From: Marinobacter arenosus
GTDB lineage: Bacteria > Pseudomonadota > Gammaproteobacteria > Pseudomonadales > Oleiphilaceae
Reading direction: 5' to 3'
Assembly (NCBI RefSeq): GCF_019264345.1
Contig: NZ_JAHVAO010000001.1
Location: 806,001 to 870,000 of the forward strand
DNA: 64,000 nt
Shown: positions 1 to 10,281 of the stretch, piece by piece
How the letters are laid out: each line of letters starts with the position of its first letter
Numbering within the stretch: the stretch's first letter is position 1
Translations under genes and position numbers: made by a program
Notes under the pieces: generated by a model
Told to the model about the DNA's origin: nothing
Seen by the model: the letters and a program-made list of their open reading frames with translations, nothing else
The model's database searches: none

Positions 1-709
1 ACCAGCTCAGGGTGTGGGGTGACTGACGCTCACTGTTACGCCGTTCGCCACTGATGTTGCCATCGGACAGGGTGATCACCCGATCCGCCATGCCGGCAAT
101 TGACGCGTTGTGGGTGATGATAACGGTGGTGGTTCCGGTTTCCCGGTTAGCGCTTTCCAGGGCCTCGAGGACCAGGATGCCCGTCTGGGAATCCAGTGCG
201 CCGGTTGGCTCATCACACAGCAGTACGTCGGGGCGCTTGGCGACGGCGCGGGCGATGGCTACCCGTTGCTGCTCGCCGCCAGACAACTGGGCGGGAAAGT
301 GGTGCATTCGATTCCGCAGGCCAACCAGATCCAGGGCATCCTCGGGTGCCATCGGCCGTGTCGCGATTTCAGTGACGACGGCAACGTTCTCCAGAGCGGT
401 AAGACTGGGAATCAGGTTGTAGAACTGAAAAACGAAACCCACGTGGTCGCGCCGATAGTGGGTCAGCTCCCGATCACCCGCGTTGCTCAGCTCCGCATCC
501 CGGTAGCGGACTTCGCCGGACGTTGGCACATCCAGGCCACCGAGGATGTTGAGCAGCGTGGATTTACCGGATCCCGACGCCCCCAGCATGACCACCAGTT
601 CCCCGGCGTAAAGGTCCAGGTCAACGCCTCTCAAGGCGCGGACCTGAACTTCCCCTTGATCATAGGATTTGGTCAGTCCGCGGGTATGGAAAACAGGTTT
701 TGGGTCCAT
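1..709 (-). CDS. ABC transporter ATP-binding protein, LolD/MacB-like (3' end missing)
   Basis: Nucleotide-binding subunit of an ABC exporter or lipoprotein-release type system, acting at the inner membrane. Translation from ATG at 709 gives [19 protein letters not shown], Walker [10 protein letters not shown], a Q-loop region ([18 protein letters not shown]), the signature [14 protein letters not shown] and Walker [13 protein letters not shown], then the H-loop (IITHN). This order and the PTGALDS segment are typical of the LolD/MacB/SalX group. The frame is still open at base 1, so the C-terminus and any permease partner lie outside the window. The ATG has a good ribosome-binding site (GGGAAGG, 6 nt spacing). 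A GTG at 736 would overlap the stop of the upstream DksA-like gene by 4 bp (GTGA), so the two genes are probably co-transcribed. Substrate unknown. Confidence 0.85.
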   Translation of the reverse strand, partial: MDPKPVFHTRGLTKSYDQGEVQVRALRGVDLDLYAGELVVMLGASGSGKSTLLNILGGLDVPTSGEVRYRDAELSNAGDRELTHYRRDHVGFVFQFYNLIPSLTALENVAVVTEIATRPMAPEDALDLVGLRNRMHHFPAQLSGGEQQRVAIARAVAKRPDVLLCDEPTGALDSQTGILVLEALESANRETGTTTVIITHNASIAGMADRVITLSDGNISGERRNSERQSPHTLSW

Positions 710-732
710 CAGCGCCTTCCCGGTGTCCGATG

Positions 733-1053
733 TCACTCACCGGCGCAGTCAACACACAGGGTGGTATAGGGCAGGACCTGTAAACGGCGGGGATCGATTG
801 GCTCCCCACAGGATTCGCACTCATCTCCCAGCCCATTCTCGATGCGCTCCAGCGCCCGTTCGATCTGGGCCAGTTCCTCGCGGGTCTCGACCTCAAGCGA
901 ATCAACGACCTCATCATTCTGGGTCTGACTTGCCTGCTCCTCAAAATCCTTGTCCAGGGCTCCGCCTTCCCGGTGCTGGTGAGCTTCAAAACGGGACAAG
1001 CGGACCTTCAGGTCTGCCCGCAGGGTTTCAAGTTCTGCTTTCCGATTAGTCAT
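733..1053 (-). CDS. TraR/DksA-family C4 zinc-finger protein
   Basis: Small (106 aa) protein of the DksA/TraR superfamily, which binds the RNA polymerase secondary channel or acts as a regulator. The N-terminal two thirds is a charged coiled-coil-like region rich in Glu, Gln and Arg. The C-terminus carries a four-cysteine finger (CESC followed by CVDC). It is shorter than true DksA (about 150 aa), so it is a paralogue rather than DksA. The start at 1053 has an AGGAGG ribosome-binding site with 6 nt spacing. An ATG 11 codons upstream has none. It lies directly upstream of the ABC ATPase gene on the same strand. Its specific target is unknown. Confidence 0.85.
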   Translation of the reverse strand: MTNRKAELETLRADLKVRLSRFEAHQHREGGALDKDFEEQASQTQNDEVVDSLEVETREELAQIERALERIENGLGDECESCGEPIDPRRLQVLPYTTLCVDCAGE

Positions 1054-1210
1054 CAGGCGCCTCCTGCCAACGGGGAAATCGGGCATTCAACCGTTAATGC
1101 CACACCCTAAAGCATAAGCCGAACACGGGCTTGACGCCTGTCAAATTTGTTCGCGGCGAGCTCGGGCAGAATAGCCACTCAACCGTTATGCCAACAAAGG
1201 AGTTGTCAGC

Positions 1211-1570
1211 ATGAATAATGAGATGTTTGAAAAAGCCAGCCGCTTCAACGAAACCCTGATCGAGCAGTTCAGCAAAGCCGCGGAAATGCAGATGGATGCA
1301 TTCCGACGCTACGCGGATGTCGCCACGGAACAGGCGAAGAAAGTCTCGGAAGTACGTGATCTCGAGGGACTGAAAACCCTGACCGGAGATCAGGCGGAGA
1401 CCCTGAAATCCCTGAGCGAGCAGTTCACGGCCGACTGGAAAGCATGGCAGGACTATTTCACCGAGGCCCGGGAACAGATCCAGCAAGCCTTCGACACGCC
1501 AAAGGCCGAAACGGCCAAAGCCAAACCGGCGGCCTCCAAGTCCGGTTCCAGCGGCAAGACCGCGGCCTGA
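1211..1570 (+). CDS. phaP: Phasin family protein
   Basis: Phasins coat polyhydroxyalkanoate granules. The 119-aa product has the usual phasin core: an amphipathic helical stretch beginning MNNEMFEKASRFNETLIEQF, with repeated Phe/Met/Gln positions over residues 1-95. It ends in an Ala/Lys/Ser-rich tail (about residues 96-119) like the low-complexity tails common in this family. AAGGAG lies 8 nt before the ATG. It is followed 75 bp later by the PHA synthase gene, which strongly supports the call. An inverted repeat between the two genes may let phasin be made in excess of synthase. Confidence 0.92.
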   Translation: MNNEMFEKASRFNETLIEQFSKAAEMQMDAFRRYADVATEQAKKVSEVRDLEGLKTLTGDQAETLKSLSEQFTADWKAWQDYFTEAREQIQQAFDTPKAETAKAKPAASKSGSSGKTAA

Positions 1571-1586
1571 CCCAGTGTTGAAAACG

Positions 1587-1617
1587 CAGCCGGTCCGGGG
1601 TTTGCCCGCTCCGGCTG
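1587..1617 (+). terminator. Hairpin between phaP and phaC (possible attenuator)
   Basis: CAGCCGG at 1587-1593 pairs with CCGGCTG at 1611-1617, with a 17-nt loop, followed by TTCTGCCTTT. It has no strong U-tract, so it is more likely a partial terminator or mRNA-stabilising structure than a full stop. Its position after phasin would favour phasin over synthase. Confidence 0.4.
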
Positions 1618-1645
1618 TTCTGCCTTTGGTAATGAGAGGACTGCT

Positions 1646-3448
1646 ATGTTCGGTCTGGATCTGCTCAGCAAAACCACCAGCCACCTGATCAACGGCTTTG
1701 AAACCAATTTTCGACAAGGCCAGCAACAGCTGGAGAAATGGCTCGGCGACAGCGGCGTGATGGACGACGCCTCACTTTCCACACTGACGGAAATGTCGGA
1801 CGCCTACCGCACCATGGCCGAAGACCTCCTGCTGCATCCGCTGCGGTTCGCCAGTGCTGAGCTCGACCTTGGCCGCAAGCATCTCGCTTTGGGCTACTAC
1901 ACTCTGGCCCGCCTGGCCGGCAGGGAAAAGCAGCCGGTGATAGAGGCGGAGAAGGACGACCGCCGGTTCCAGGCCGACGACTGGCACAGGCATTTGCCCT
2001 TTGATGTCCTGCATCAGGCCTACCTGATCAATAGCCGCGCCTTTCTCAAGTGGGTAGAACAGATGGAAGGACTCCCCCCCAGTGGACGGGACCAGATGCT
2101 CTTCTACGCCCGCCAGCTCACCAGCGCGCTGTCCCCTTCGAACTACCCCGTCACCAATCCCGAAGTGCTCAAAATCACGTGGGAGCGCAAGGGCCTGAAC
2201 CTCGTTGATGGTGGGCGCCAGCTGTTCGAGGACCTGCGCCAGAATCCGTCACTGTTCAATGTCGGGATGACCGACCGCTCGGCCTTTGAGGTGGGTCGGA
2301 ATCTGGCAACGACACCGGGCAAGGTTGTCTACCAGAATGAGCTGATGCAGCTGATCCAGTACACGCCCGCAACAGAGACGGTGAGCAAACAGCCTCTGCT
2401 GATCGTGCCCCCATGGATCAACAAGTATTACATCCTCGACCTGACCGCCCGGAACTCGTTCATTCAGTGGCTGGTCAACCAGGGCCAGACGGTGTTTGTG
2501 ATTTCATGGCGCAACCCCGGCCCGTCACTTCGGGACAAGGGCTGGGACGACTACATGCGACAGGGCCCACTGGAGGCCATGGCTGCGGTAACCGAGGCCA
2601 CGGGCGAGGACCGTATGAATGCCATTGGTTACTGCGTCGGCGGAACCCTGCTCGGCTCGACACTGGCCTGGCTGAAAAAGAAGCGTCGGAACCCCATCAT
2701 CAGCGCCACCTACTTCACCACACTTCTGGATTTCTCGGATCCGGGCGGGATCGGCGTTTTTATTAACGACCATTCGATCCGTGGAATCGAGCGGATGCTG
2801 GAGCGCAAAGGCTACCTGGATGGCCGGGCCATGGCCTTCACCTTCAATCTATTGCGGGAAAACGAGTTGTTCTGGTCATTCTGGACCAACCATTACCTGA
2901 AAGGTGAAAAGCCGGCGGCGTTCGACATCCTGTACTGGAACACCGACGGCACCAACCTTCCGGCCCGAATGCACAGCTTCTACCTGCGGGAGATGTACCT
3001 GAACAATCGCCTGATCGAGCCGGACTCCCTGACCCTGAATGGCGAATCGATCAACCTGCGGGAGATTGACGTCCCTTCCTTCTTCCTTTCCGCCCGACAG
3101 GATCATATCGCCAAATGGAAGGCCACCTACCGGGGCGCCCTGGTGCATGGCGGACAGGTTCGCTTCGTACTCTCCGGCTCCGGGCATATCGCCGGGGTCG
3201 TGAACCCGCCATACCGCGAGAAATACGGTTACTGGACCAACGACTCCCTGCCGGCCGATGCCGACACCTGGTTTGCCGGGGCAGACCACCACCCTGGTTC
3301 CTGGTGGCCGCACTGGTTCGAGTGGCTCGGTCAGCATGCCGGGGAGACGGTCCCCGCTCGGGTTCCGGGGGATGGAAATCTGGAGGTTCTTGAGGAGGCG
3401 CCCGGCAGTTACGTTCGGATAAAGGCCGCGGAAGCCGCCAAAACCTGA
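1646..3448 (+). CDS. phaC: Class I poly(3-hydroxyalkanoate) synthase
   Basis: Polymerises (R)-3-hydroxyacyl-CoA, mainly 3-hydroxybutyryl-CoA in class I enzymes, into PHA storage granules. The 600-aa length fits class I PhaC. The lipase-like box GYCVGG places the catalytic Cys at about residue 330. The other triad members are Asp around 486 (SARQDHIAKW) and His around 514 (SGSGHIAGVVNPP). The N-terminal domain (about residues 1-220) is the variable granule-associated region. Start: GAGAGGA lies a few bases upstream of the ATG. It sits in tandem with phasin. Thiolase and reductase genes (phaA, phaB) are not in the window and must be elsewhere. Confidence 0.97.
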   Translation: MFGLDLLSKTTSHLINGFETNFRQGQQQLEKWLGDSGVMDDASLSTLTEMSDAYRTMAEDLLLHPLRFASAELDLGRKHLALGYYTLARLAGREKQPVIEAEKDDRRFQADDWHRHLPFDVLHQAYLINSRAFLKWVEQMEGLPPSGRDQMLFYARQLTSALSPSNYPVTNPEVLKITWERKGLNLVDGGRQLFEDLRQNPSLFNVGMTDRSAFEVGRNLATTPGKVVYQNELMQLIQYTPATETVSKQPLLIVPPWINKYYILDLTARNSFIQWLVNQGQTVFVISWRNPGPSLRDKGWDDYMRQGPLEAMAAVTEATGEDRMNAIGYCVGGTLLGSTLAWLKKKRRNPIISATYFTTLLDFSDPGGIGVFINDHSIRGIERMLERKGYLDGRAMAFTFNLLRENELFWSFWTNHYLKGEKPAAFDILYWNTDGTNLPARMHSFYLREMYLNNRLIEPDSLTLNGESINLREIDVPSFFLSARQDHIAKWKATYRGALVHGGQVRFVLSGSGHIAGVVNPPYREKYGYWTNDSLPADADTWFAGADHHPGSWWPHWFEWLGQHAGETVPARVPGDGNLEVLEEAPGSYVRIKAAEAAKT

Positions 3449-3536
3449 CAGGTGGCATCACTCAGAGCACCCCAGGCTCGCCGCTGACAGCGGGATATGG
3501 CACTATTGCCTGCCCTGTGACCGGCGGAGATTTGGG

Positions 3537-4910
3537 ATGCTCTATACCACCGTGGCAGCGCTGACCGCTGCGCTGCTCGTTTTTACCTGGCTGGGCCTGA
3601 GAGCCCGGCTCGCCGATGGCGGCCTGGACGACTACGTCACCGCACGCAATACCCAGGGTGCAAGGGCCCTGGGCCTGTCTTTCCTGGCGTCCGGCATGGG
3701 TGGCTGGATTCTGTTTGCGCCGCCCGAAGTCGGTGCCCTGGTCGGTCCCCTGGCGCTCGCAGGCTACGCCATCGGTGCGGCCCTGCCCTTCATCGTGTTC
3801 GCCTATTGCGGGCCCGCAATCCGGCGGCGACTGCCTGAAGGCCGCAGCATCGGGGAATTTGCCCAGGCTTGCTACGGCCGCGGCGTGCGCCACTATGTGT
3901 CTTTGATCTCCGTGTTGTACATGCTGTGTTTCCTGACCGCGGAATTGACCGCGATCGGGGCGATCACTTCCCTGCTTTCCGGCATCAACGGTAACCTTGT
4001 GGTGCTCGGTGTCGCGCTCGCCACCCTGATCTACACCGCCTGGGGCGGCCTGCGCGCCAGCATCGTGACCGACCAGTGGCAGGCCTTCCTGCTGATTGGG
4101 CTGCTGGCGATCGTCGGCTTCGTCGGGCTCGGCCAGCTCCCGGAGCTTTCAACAGCCAGATTGCCTGAGGTTCCTGCAACCAGTGCACTCAGCGTCGCGC
4201 TCACCCTCATCATTGCGGTGACCGCTGCCAACCTGTTCCACCAGGGCTACTGGCAACGGCTCTGGTCGGCGCGGGATACCGGCAGCCTGAGTCGGGGAGC
4301 GGCTCTGGGTGGACTGATCACGGTCATCGTTGTTGCGGTCGTCGGTGGTCTGGGCATCCTTGCCTCTCTCAGCGGTGCTGATCTCGGCAGCCCGCCGATC
4401 CCATTCTTTGCACTGCTGAGCGAGGCCCCAGCCTGGTTGACCCTCCCGGCCCTGATTCTCGCCATAACCCTGGTGGCGTCTTCGGTGGACACACTCCAGA
4501 ACGCGCTGGCTTCGCTGGCGGTGACAGAAAAGCGCGGGCTGTCCATCACGTCCGCGCGCTGGGTTACGGTGGTATTGATGGTCCCCGTGGTGCTGGTAGC
4601 GCTGCAGGGCATTTCGGTGCTCAGACTGTTCCTGATTGCCGATCTGCTGTGTGCCACCGCAGTGCTGCCGGTGCTTATGGGGCTTTGGTCCCGGATGACC
4701 ACGACAGCCGCCATATTCGGCGGCCTGGCGGGTCTTCTGGGTGCAGTGCTGCCGGGCTGGATTAGCGGAGGATCGATAATGGCAGGCCTGGAGGCCGCCA
4801 GCTTCCCGGGCAGTATTCCCACGCTCATGCCGTTTGTCGGTGCGCTCGCGGGTTCAGGCCTCGTCTGCCTCGCTGTCACCCTGGCCCGCCCGGCTTCCGG
4901 CCGGGCCTGA
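3537..4910 (+). CDS. Sodium:solute symporter (SSS) family transporter
   Basis: Integral membrane protein of 457 aa with about a dozen hydrophobic segments. It shows SSS-family features: an N-terminal first helix, then LDDYVTARNTQGARALGLSF and SGMGGWILFAPPEVGA, and the YTAWGGLRASIVTDQWQ segment characteristic of Na+-coupled symporters. GGAG lies 7 nt before the ATG. The substrate cannot be read from sequence; relatives carry urea, proline, pantothenate or organic acids. It follows phaC by 88 bp on the same strand and precedes a chemoreceptor on the opposite strand. I see no functional link to either. Confidence 0.85.
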   Translation: MLYTTVAALTAALLVFTWLGLRARLADGGLDDYVTARNTQGARALGLSFLASGMGGWILFAPPEVGALVGPLALAGYAIGAALPFIVFAYCGPAIRRRLPEGRSIGEFAQACYGRGVRHYVSLISVLYMLCFLTAELTAIGAITSLLSGINGNLVVLGVALATLIYTAWGGLRASIVTDQWQAFLLIGLLAIVGFVGLGQLPELSTARLPEVPATSALSVALTLIIAVTAANLFHQGYWQRLWSARDTGSLSRGAALGGLITVIVVAVVGGLGILASLSGADLGSPPIPFFALLSEAPAWLTLPALILAITLVASSVDTLQNALASLAVTEKRGLSITSARWVTVVLMVPVVLVALQGISVLRLFLIADLLCATAVLPVLMGLWSRMTTTAAIFGGLAGLLGAVLPGWISGGSIMAGLEAASFPGSIPTLMPFVGALAGSGLVCLAVTLARPASGRA

Positions 4911-4933
4911 GGCGGCCACCACAGAGACGTGGT

Positions 4934-7081
4934 TCAGGCCACTTCCGCTGACACCTGGAACTGGCCGGTCAGCCGCTGCAACTTGTTGGCGGACGCCTGA
5001 GTACGCTCCGAGCTGAGCGTCAACTGCTCAATGACTCCGTTCATGACCGATGCGCTCTCGGCCACGCCCGACGTCTGGCTGCTCTGCTGACGGTTGGTGT
5101 CCTCAATACCGGAAATAGCGCGAAACAGTTTCTCCACCATATGATGGAGGGCAGAATTGTCGTCCGCCGCAGCTTCCGCCTTACGCAACCGCTCCTCCAT
5201 TTCGGACATGCCCTCCTCCATGGTTACCACGGCCCTGCGGGTTTCCTCCTGGACGCCCGCAAGCCGTTCACCGATATCCTTCGTGGCCTGGGCAGTGCGG
5301 CTGGCCAACTGCCGTACCTCATCGGCAACCACCGCAAAGCCTCGGCCCGATTCCCCCGCCCTCGCCGCCTCGATGGCCGCATTCAGGGCCAGGAGATTGG
5401 TCTGGGCCGCAATATCGTTGATCACCAGCGCGGTCTTGCTGATTTCCTCGGTACGATCATTCGCCGCCCGGATACCTTCCGCCGACCGGTTGATCACGTC
5501 GCGAATGCTCTGAGTTTCCTGGCTGACCCGGGCGAACTGGGCCCGGGCCCGCTCCACCACATCTTCCATGCCGGAACGCATTTCCTGCGCGGTGGTGGAC
5601 GCATTACGGATTTCATTCTCCTGCTCCGTTGCACCCCGCACCATATCGTCGATGTGCGTGAGGACCTCGCGGATTCGTTCGTCCGCGAGTCGGTTCTGGG
5701 TCATCAACTGGTCGCTGGCCTGGCGCGAATCCGTCGCGAGAGAGATCACCTGACCCACCATACCGTCCAGACTGTCGATAAAGCTGTTGATCCAACGCGC
5801 GAGATCGCCGGTTTCGTCCCGTCGCATATTGGACAGATCCATGCGTTGGCGCAGGTTACCCCCGCCCTCTGCGATGTTCCGAATCACGTCCGCCATCGCG
5901 CCCAGCTTTTCCGACAGGGGTTTGGCCGACGACACCCTGAACAGCAACACCATGGCCAAGGCTGCAAGGGCGTTTACCGCGCCTTCCAACCAGAGCGGCA
6001 CACCGCTCCATGCGAGGGCGAAGTTGATGGCCCACAACAGCCCCATAAGCACGGCCAACCGGGCGGACAGGCGCCAGGAGATCGAGCGCCGCCGGTACAC
6101 CTCTTCGAGATCACCCTCGCACATCATGCCCCAGCGGTCCGGTGAGCCCGGCATCTGGAACGTGACGCCTTTGCCGATGACGGGAATATGGCGGTAATCG
6201 GAATAACCCGGATACTTCACGTACAGGTTCTCGCCCCGGGCAATGGTTTCCCGAACGCCCGGATGCAGTTGCCCCGTGGCCGGATCGGTGAAGCGAATCT
6301 CGAATTCGGTGTGCTCGCGGACACCAACGGTCCCGAAACCGGTGCGAATGCCCTCCTTGAGGTTGTCACCATGGCTGAACGTGGCGTCCTCGAACCGAGA
6401 CCGGGACAACGCCGTGCCGGCCAGAATCGTGTTGTCGAATCGGCTGTCGATCATGAACAGATAATTGTCACCGGATTCCTCGAACACGTGGCCGGCTTCC
6501 CGTTGAATCAGGTCGCTCATCACGTCGTTGGGGATTCGGGCGCAAACCGCTGCGGGCCGCCCGCTGTCCAGCATTACGGGCTGGTAGAACATCAGGGTGA
6601 CGGCGTCGTGGAAGCGGGAGGTCGTTGGCCCCAGTTCCAGGGTAACGGGGTCTCGATAGGGGCCATGCAGGAGGCGTGAACGCACACCGGTCTCGACCGC
6701 CTTTCGCGGCAGGTCCCGTTTACCCCGGCGACCGGCGGCGGATGATTCGAGGATGACGCCGTCTTCATCCACAACAAACAGTTCAGAAATCTCCCGGAGC
6801 CTGCCTGAGGAGGCGTGCATCAACTCCGTGACGGCCGCCTCGTCCTGGCCTTCCAGTCGGGCCGCCAGGGACTCCAGGAAGGCCCACTTGTGGTCGGCCC
6901 ATGCCATCAAGGCATCACGCCGCGTTCGGGCAATGCTTTCGAAAATCTGCTCATTGGTGTCGTACATTTTCCTGTTCAGGAAACAGGACCAGCCCATGGC
7001 GAGCTTGCCCGTCGAGCCCCAGGCCGGGAGCCAGCTCCGCTCCTCGCCGGTGAGTTTCATGGTGTCACTTTTCAGGGTCAT
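4934..7081 (-). CDS. Methyl-accepting chemotaxis protein with N-terminal sensor before a membrane hairpin
   Basis: Chemoreceptor of 715 aa. The highly conserved signalling tip lies around residues 555-600 ([22 protein letters not shown] and [15 protein letters not shown]). A HAMP-like linker follows the membrane part ([21 protein letters not shown]). The sensor region of about 330 residues includes [14 protein letters not shown], which resembles Cache/PDC domains. Unusually, I see no hydrophobic helix before it. The only membrane segments are two adjacent helices at about 338-358 and 363-384. It ends in QVSAEVA, so it has no C-terminal CheR-tethering pentapeptide. GGAGG lies 8 nt before the ATG. 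It is a single gene with unknown ligand. Confidence 0.9.
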   Translation of the reverse strand: MTLKSDTMKLTGEERSWLPAWGSTGKLAMGWSCFLNRKMYDTNEQIFESIARTRRDALMAWADHKWAFLESLAARLEGQDEAAVTELMHASSGRLREISELFVVDEDGVILESSAAGRRGKRDLPRKAVETGVRSRLLHGPYRDPVTLELGPTTSRFHDAVTLMFYQPVMLDSGRPAAVCARIPNDVMSDLIQREAGHVFEESGDNYLFMIDSRFDNTILAGTALSRSRFEDATFSHGDNLKEGIRTGFGTVGVREHTEFEIRFTDPATGQLHPGVRETIARGENLYVKYPGYSDYRHIPVIGKGVTFQMPGSPDRWGMMCEGDLEEVYRRRSISWRLSARLAVLMGLLWAINFALAWSGVPLWLEGAVNALAALAMVLLFRVSSAKPLSEKLGAMADVIRNIAEGGGNLRQRMDLSNMRRDETGDLARWINSFIDSLDGMVGQVISLATDSRQASDQLMTQNRLADERIREVLTHIDDMVRGATEQENEIRNASTTAQEMRSGMEDVVERARAQFARVSQETQSIRDVINRSAEGIRAANDRTEEISKTALVINDIAAQTNLLALNAAIEAARAGESGRGFAVVADEVRQLASRTAQATKDIGERLAGVQEETRRAVVTMEEGMSEMEERLRKAEAAADDNSALHHMVEKLFRAISGIEDTNRQQSSQTSGVAESASVMNGVIEQLTLSSERTQASANKLQRLTGQFQVSAEVA

Positions 7082-7334
7082 TCACGCGTCCTCCAATCCG
7101 TACGCCAGGACTGCAAGGCACCAGGCCGGTGCAGTCAAACCGGAATCAGGGAACGTTTTGCAAGGTTCAGGCCGCATCGGCCAGTGACGGGGGAATCCCG
7201 CTGAACCCTGGCCGCAGTGTGGATTCCTGAGGCGAGCAGGCAGCATCGGAACGACGGCAGCGCACCACATCGAGCCAGACTGGGTAATCGCCGACCAAAC
7301 AGGGCACCACCGCAGTGCATAAGAGGTATCTCCC
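7082..7334. other. Intergenic region upstream of the chemoreceptor
   Basis: About 250 bases between the chemoreceptor start (minus strand) and the Mal-type promoter (plus strand). I see no convincing reading frame with a ribosome-binding site, no RNA gene and no clear sigma-28 (flagellar) promoter. It presumably holds the chemoreceptor promoter. Confidence 0.5.
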
Positions 7335-7421
7335 CCCTCTACGCCCCTCTCCTCCCCCTGACTACGCCAACAAAAAGTCAGGCAGGAGGATGAACAGAAT
7401 GTCCGGGCGTCCCACTATGAA
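7331..7421 (+). promoter_or_regulatory. MalT-type composite promoter of the alpha-glucosidase gene
   Basis: Two copies of an element lie at 7331-7368, written here in reverse complement as GGCGTAG followed within 0-3 nt by GGGGGAG (plus-strand CTCCCCCCTCTACGCC and CTCCCCCTGACTACGCC). A GGAGGATGAA box follows at 7385-7394, and a -10-like TATGAA at 7416-7421. The box is centred about 37 bp before the inferred transcript start (about 7427), matching the -37.5 spacing of enterobacterial MalT promoters (consensus GGGGA[T/G]GAGG). The same layout recurs upstream of malE and lamB. That MalT itself acts here is inference. Confidence 0.55.
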
Positions 7422-7458
7422 TCAGGATCTTTCACCACCGGAAAACAAGCGAGACAAC

Positions 7459-9072
7459 ATGACCAACAATCCGGACTGGTGGCGTGGCGCCGTCATTTAC
7501 CAAGTTTATCCACGCAGCTTTTATGACTCCAACGGCGATGGGATTGGTGACCTGCCGGGTGTGACTGCCAAGCTTGACTACATTGCCAGCCTGAATGTGG
7601 ATGCGATCTGGCTGTCCCCGTTTTTCACCTCGCCAATGAAAGACTTCGGCTACGACGTTTCCGATTACCGGGATGTGGACCCGATTTTCGGCACCCTGGC
7701 CGATTTTGACGAACTCATTTCCGAGGCCCACAAGCGGGGCCTCAAGATCATGATCGACCAGGTATTGAGTCATTCCTCCGATCAACACCCCTGGTTCGAA
7801 GAGAGCCGGGCCGATCGCACCAACCCGAGATCAGACTGGTATGTTTGGGCCGACCCAAAAGCCGATGGCACTCCGCCCAACAACTGGCTGTCGGTATTTG
7901 GCGGCTCGGCCTGGGCCTGGGACAGCCGGCGCAAGCAGTACTACCTGCACAACTTCCTGGCCAGCCAGCCTGACCTGAACTTCCACAACCGGGACGTTCA
8001 GGACCAGGTGCTGTCCGACGTCAAATTCTGGCTCGACCGCGGCGTGGACGGGTTCCGGCTGGATGCGATCAACTTCTGCTTCCACGACCCGAAGCTTCGC
8101 AACAACCCGGCGAGCAATGTGGTGGCCGAAGGGTCCATCGGCGTCCGGAAAGAGAACCCCTACGCCTACCAGCTTCACAAACACGACAAGACCCAGCCCG
8201 AGAACCTCGAGTTTCTGAAGCGCCTGCGGAGTCTTCTGGAACAGTACCCCGGCACCACCACGGTGGGCGAGATCGGCGATGACAACTCGCTGCAGACCAT
8301 GGCGGACTACACCAGTGACGGCGACAAGCTGCACATGGCCTATTCCTTTGACCTGCTCACCGAAGAGCATGGCGCTGAATTCTTCCGCAAAACGGTCAGC
8401 ACCATCGAGGACAAGCTCACCAACGGCTGGCCCTGCTGGGCTATTGGCAACCACGATGTCACCCGGGTTGCCAGCCGGTGGGGCGCGACTTCAGAGCGGC
8501 AACTGAAAGCCTACATGGCCATGCTGCTCACGCTCAGGGGGAGTGTCTGCATCTACCAGGGTGAGGAGTTGGGGCTGACCGAAGCCGAGCTGAACTATGA
8601 CGATCTGGTGGACCCCTACGGCATCAATTTCTGGCCCGAGTACAAAGGCCGCGATGGCTGCCGGACGCCCATGGTCTGGCACCATGAGGCATCCCATGGT
8701 GGCTTCTCCGATGCACGGCCCTGGCTGCCGGTCTATGATGACCACTACAACGCGGCCGTGACAGTCCAGCACGACGAAGACCATTCGGTGCTCGCCGCGT
8801 ACCGTTCGTTCCTGGGCTGGCGCAAGGATCGGGACACGCTGCTGAAAGGCGACATCGAGTTTCATGAGAGCCCGGAAGGCACCCTTGTCTTCACCCGTTC
8901 CCTTGATCGGGACACACTGATTATTGCCCTGAACCTCAGCAACAGGCGGACCCGTATTTCCATGCCAGGGGGGTGCGAGCCGGTTTCCGGGACACCGGAG
9001 TTTGTCGGCGGCCAATGGCAAGGCACGACCCTGAACCTGGAGCCCTGGGGCGTTGAAATAGCCAGGCTCTAA
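7459..9072 (+). CDS. Alpha-glucosidase, GH13 (GH13_23-like)
   Basis: Cytoplasmic retaining alpha-glucosidase that releases glucose from maltose and short maltodextrins. With the start at 7459 the product is 537 aa. Catalytic residues fall at Asp202 (GFRLDAINF), Glu271 (TVGEIGDD) and Asp333 (IGNHDV). From memory, these are the same numbers as in the Halomonas GH13_23 enzyme HaG, which supports this start. A longer frame opens at 7315, and the AGGAGG near 7384 could serve an ATG at 7399, but that segment overlaps the regulatory box. Family features at the N-terminus: [17 protein letters not shown] and GIGDLPGV. No signal peptide. malK follows after 32 bp, probably in one operon. It likely replaces MalP/MalQ, which are not in the window. 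Confidence 0.93.
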   Translation: MTNNPDWWRGAVIYQVYPRSFYDSNGDGIGDLPGVTAKLDYIASLNVDAIWLSPFFTSPMKDFGYDVSDYRDVDPIFGTLADFDELISEAHKRGLKIMIDQVLSHSSDQHPWFEESRADRTNPRSDWYVWADPKADGTPPNNWLSVFGGSAWAWDSRRKQYYLHNFLASQPDLNFHNRDVQDQVLSDVKFWLDRGVDGFRLDAINFCFHDPKLRNNPASNVVAEGSIGVRKENPYAYQLHKHDKTQPENLEFLKRLRSLLEQYPGTTTVGEIGDDNSLQTMADYTSDGDKLHMAYSFDLLTEEHGAEFFRKTVSTIEDKLTNGWPCWAIGNHDVTRVASRWGATSERQLKAYMAMLLTLRGSVCIYQGEELGLTEAELNYDDLVDPYGINFWPEYKGRDGCRTPMVWHHEASHGGFSDARPWLPVYDDHYNAAVTVQHDEDHSVLAAYRSFLGWRKDRDTLLKGDIEFHESPEGTLVFTRSLDRDTLIIALNLSNRRTRISMPGGCEPVSGTPEFVGGQWQGTTLNLEPWGVEIARL

Positions 9073-9104
9073 GATCATACCGACCCAACAAGAAGATACC
9101 AGTT

Positions 9105-10220
<1,116 letters not shown>

Positions 10221-10230
10221 TCCTGCCTCG

Positions 10231-10266
10231 CCGGGTCGGGCAATGATAACGATTGCCACGACCCGG
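10231..10266. terminator. Hairpin between convergent malK and lipase genes
   Basis: CCGGGTCGGGCAAT (10231-10244) pairs with ATTGCC (10252-10257) and CGACCCGG (10259-10266), with one bulged A and a 7-nt loop. It has no U-run but lies exactly between two convergent genes, so it probably ends or insulates both transcripts. Confidence 0.55.
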
Positions 10267-10281
10267 TGGGAAAGTCGCTCC

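Noticed and set aside
7315..7458. N-terminal extension of the alpha-glucosidase
   Set aside because: The extra 48 residues are low complexity and overlap the Mal-type promoter. Catalytic residue numbering fits a start at 7459.
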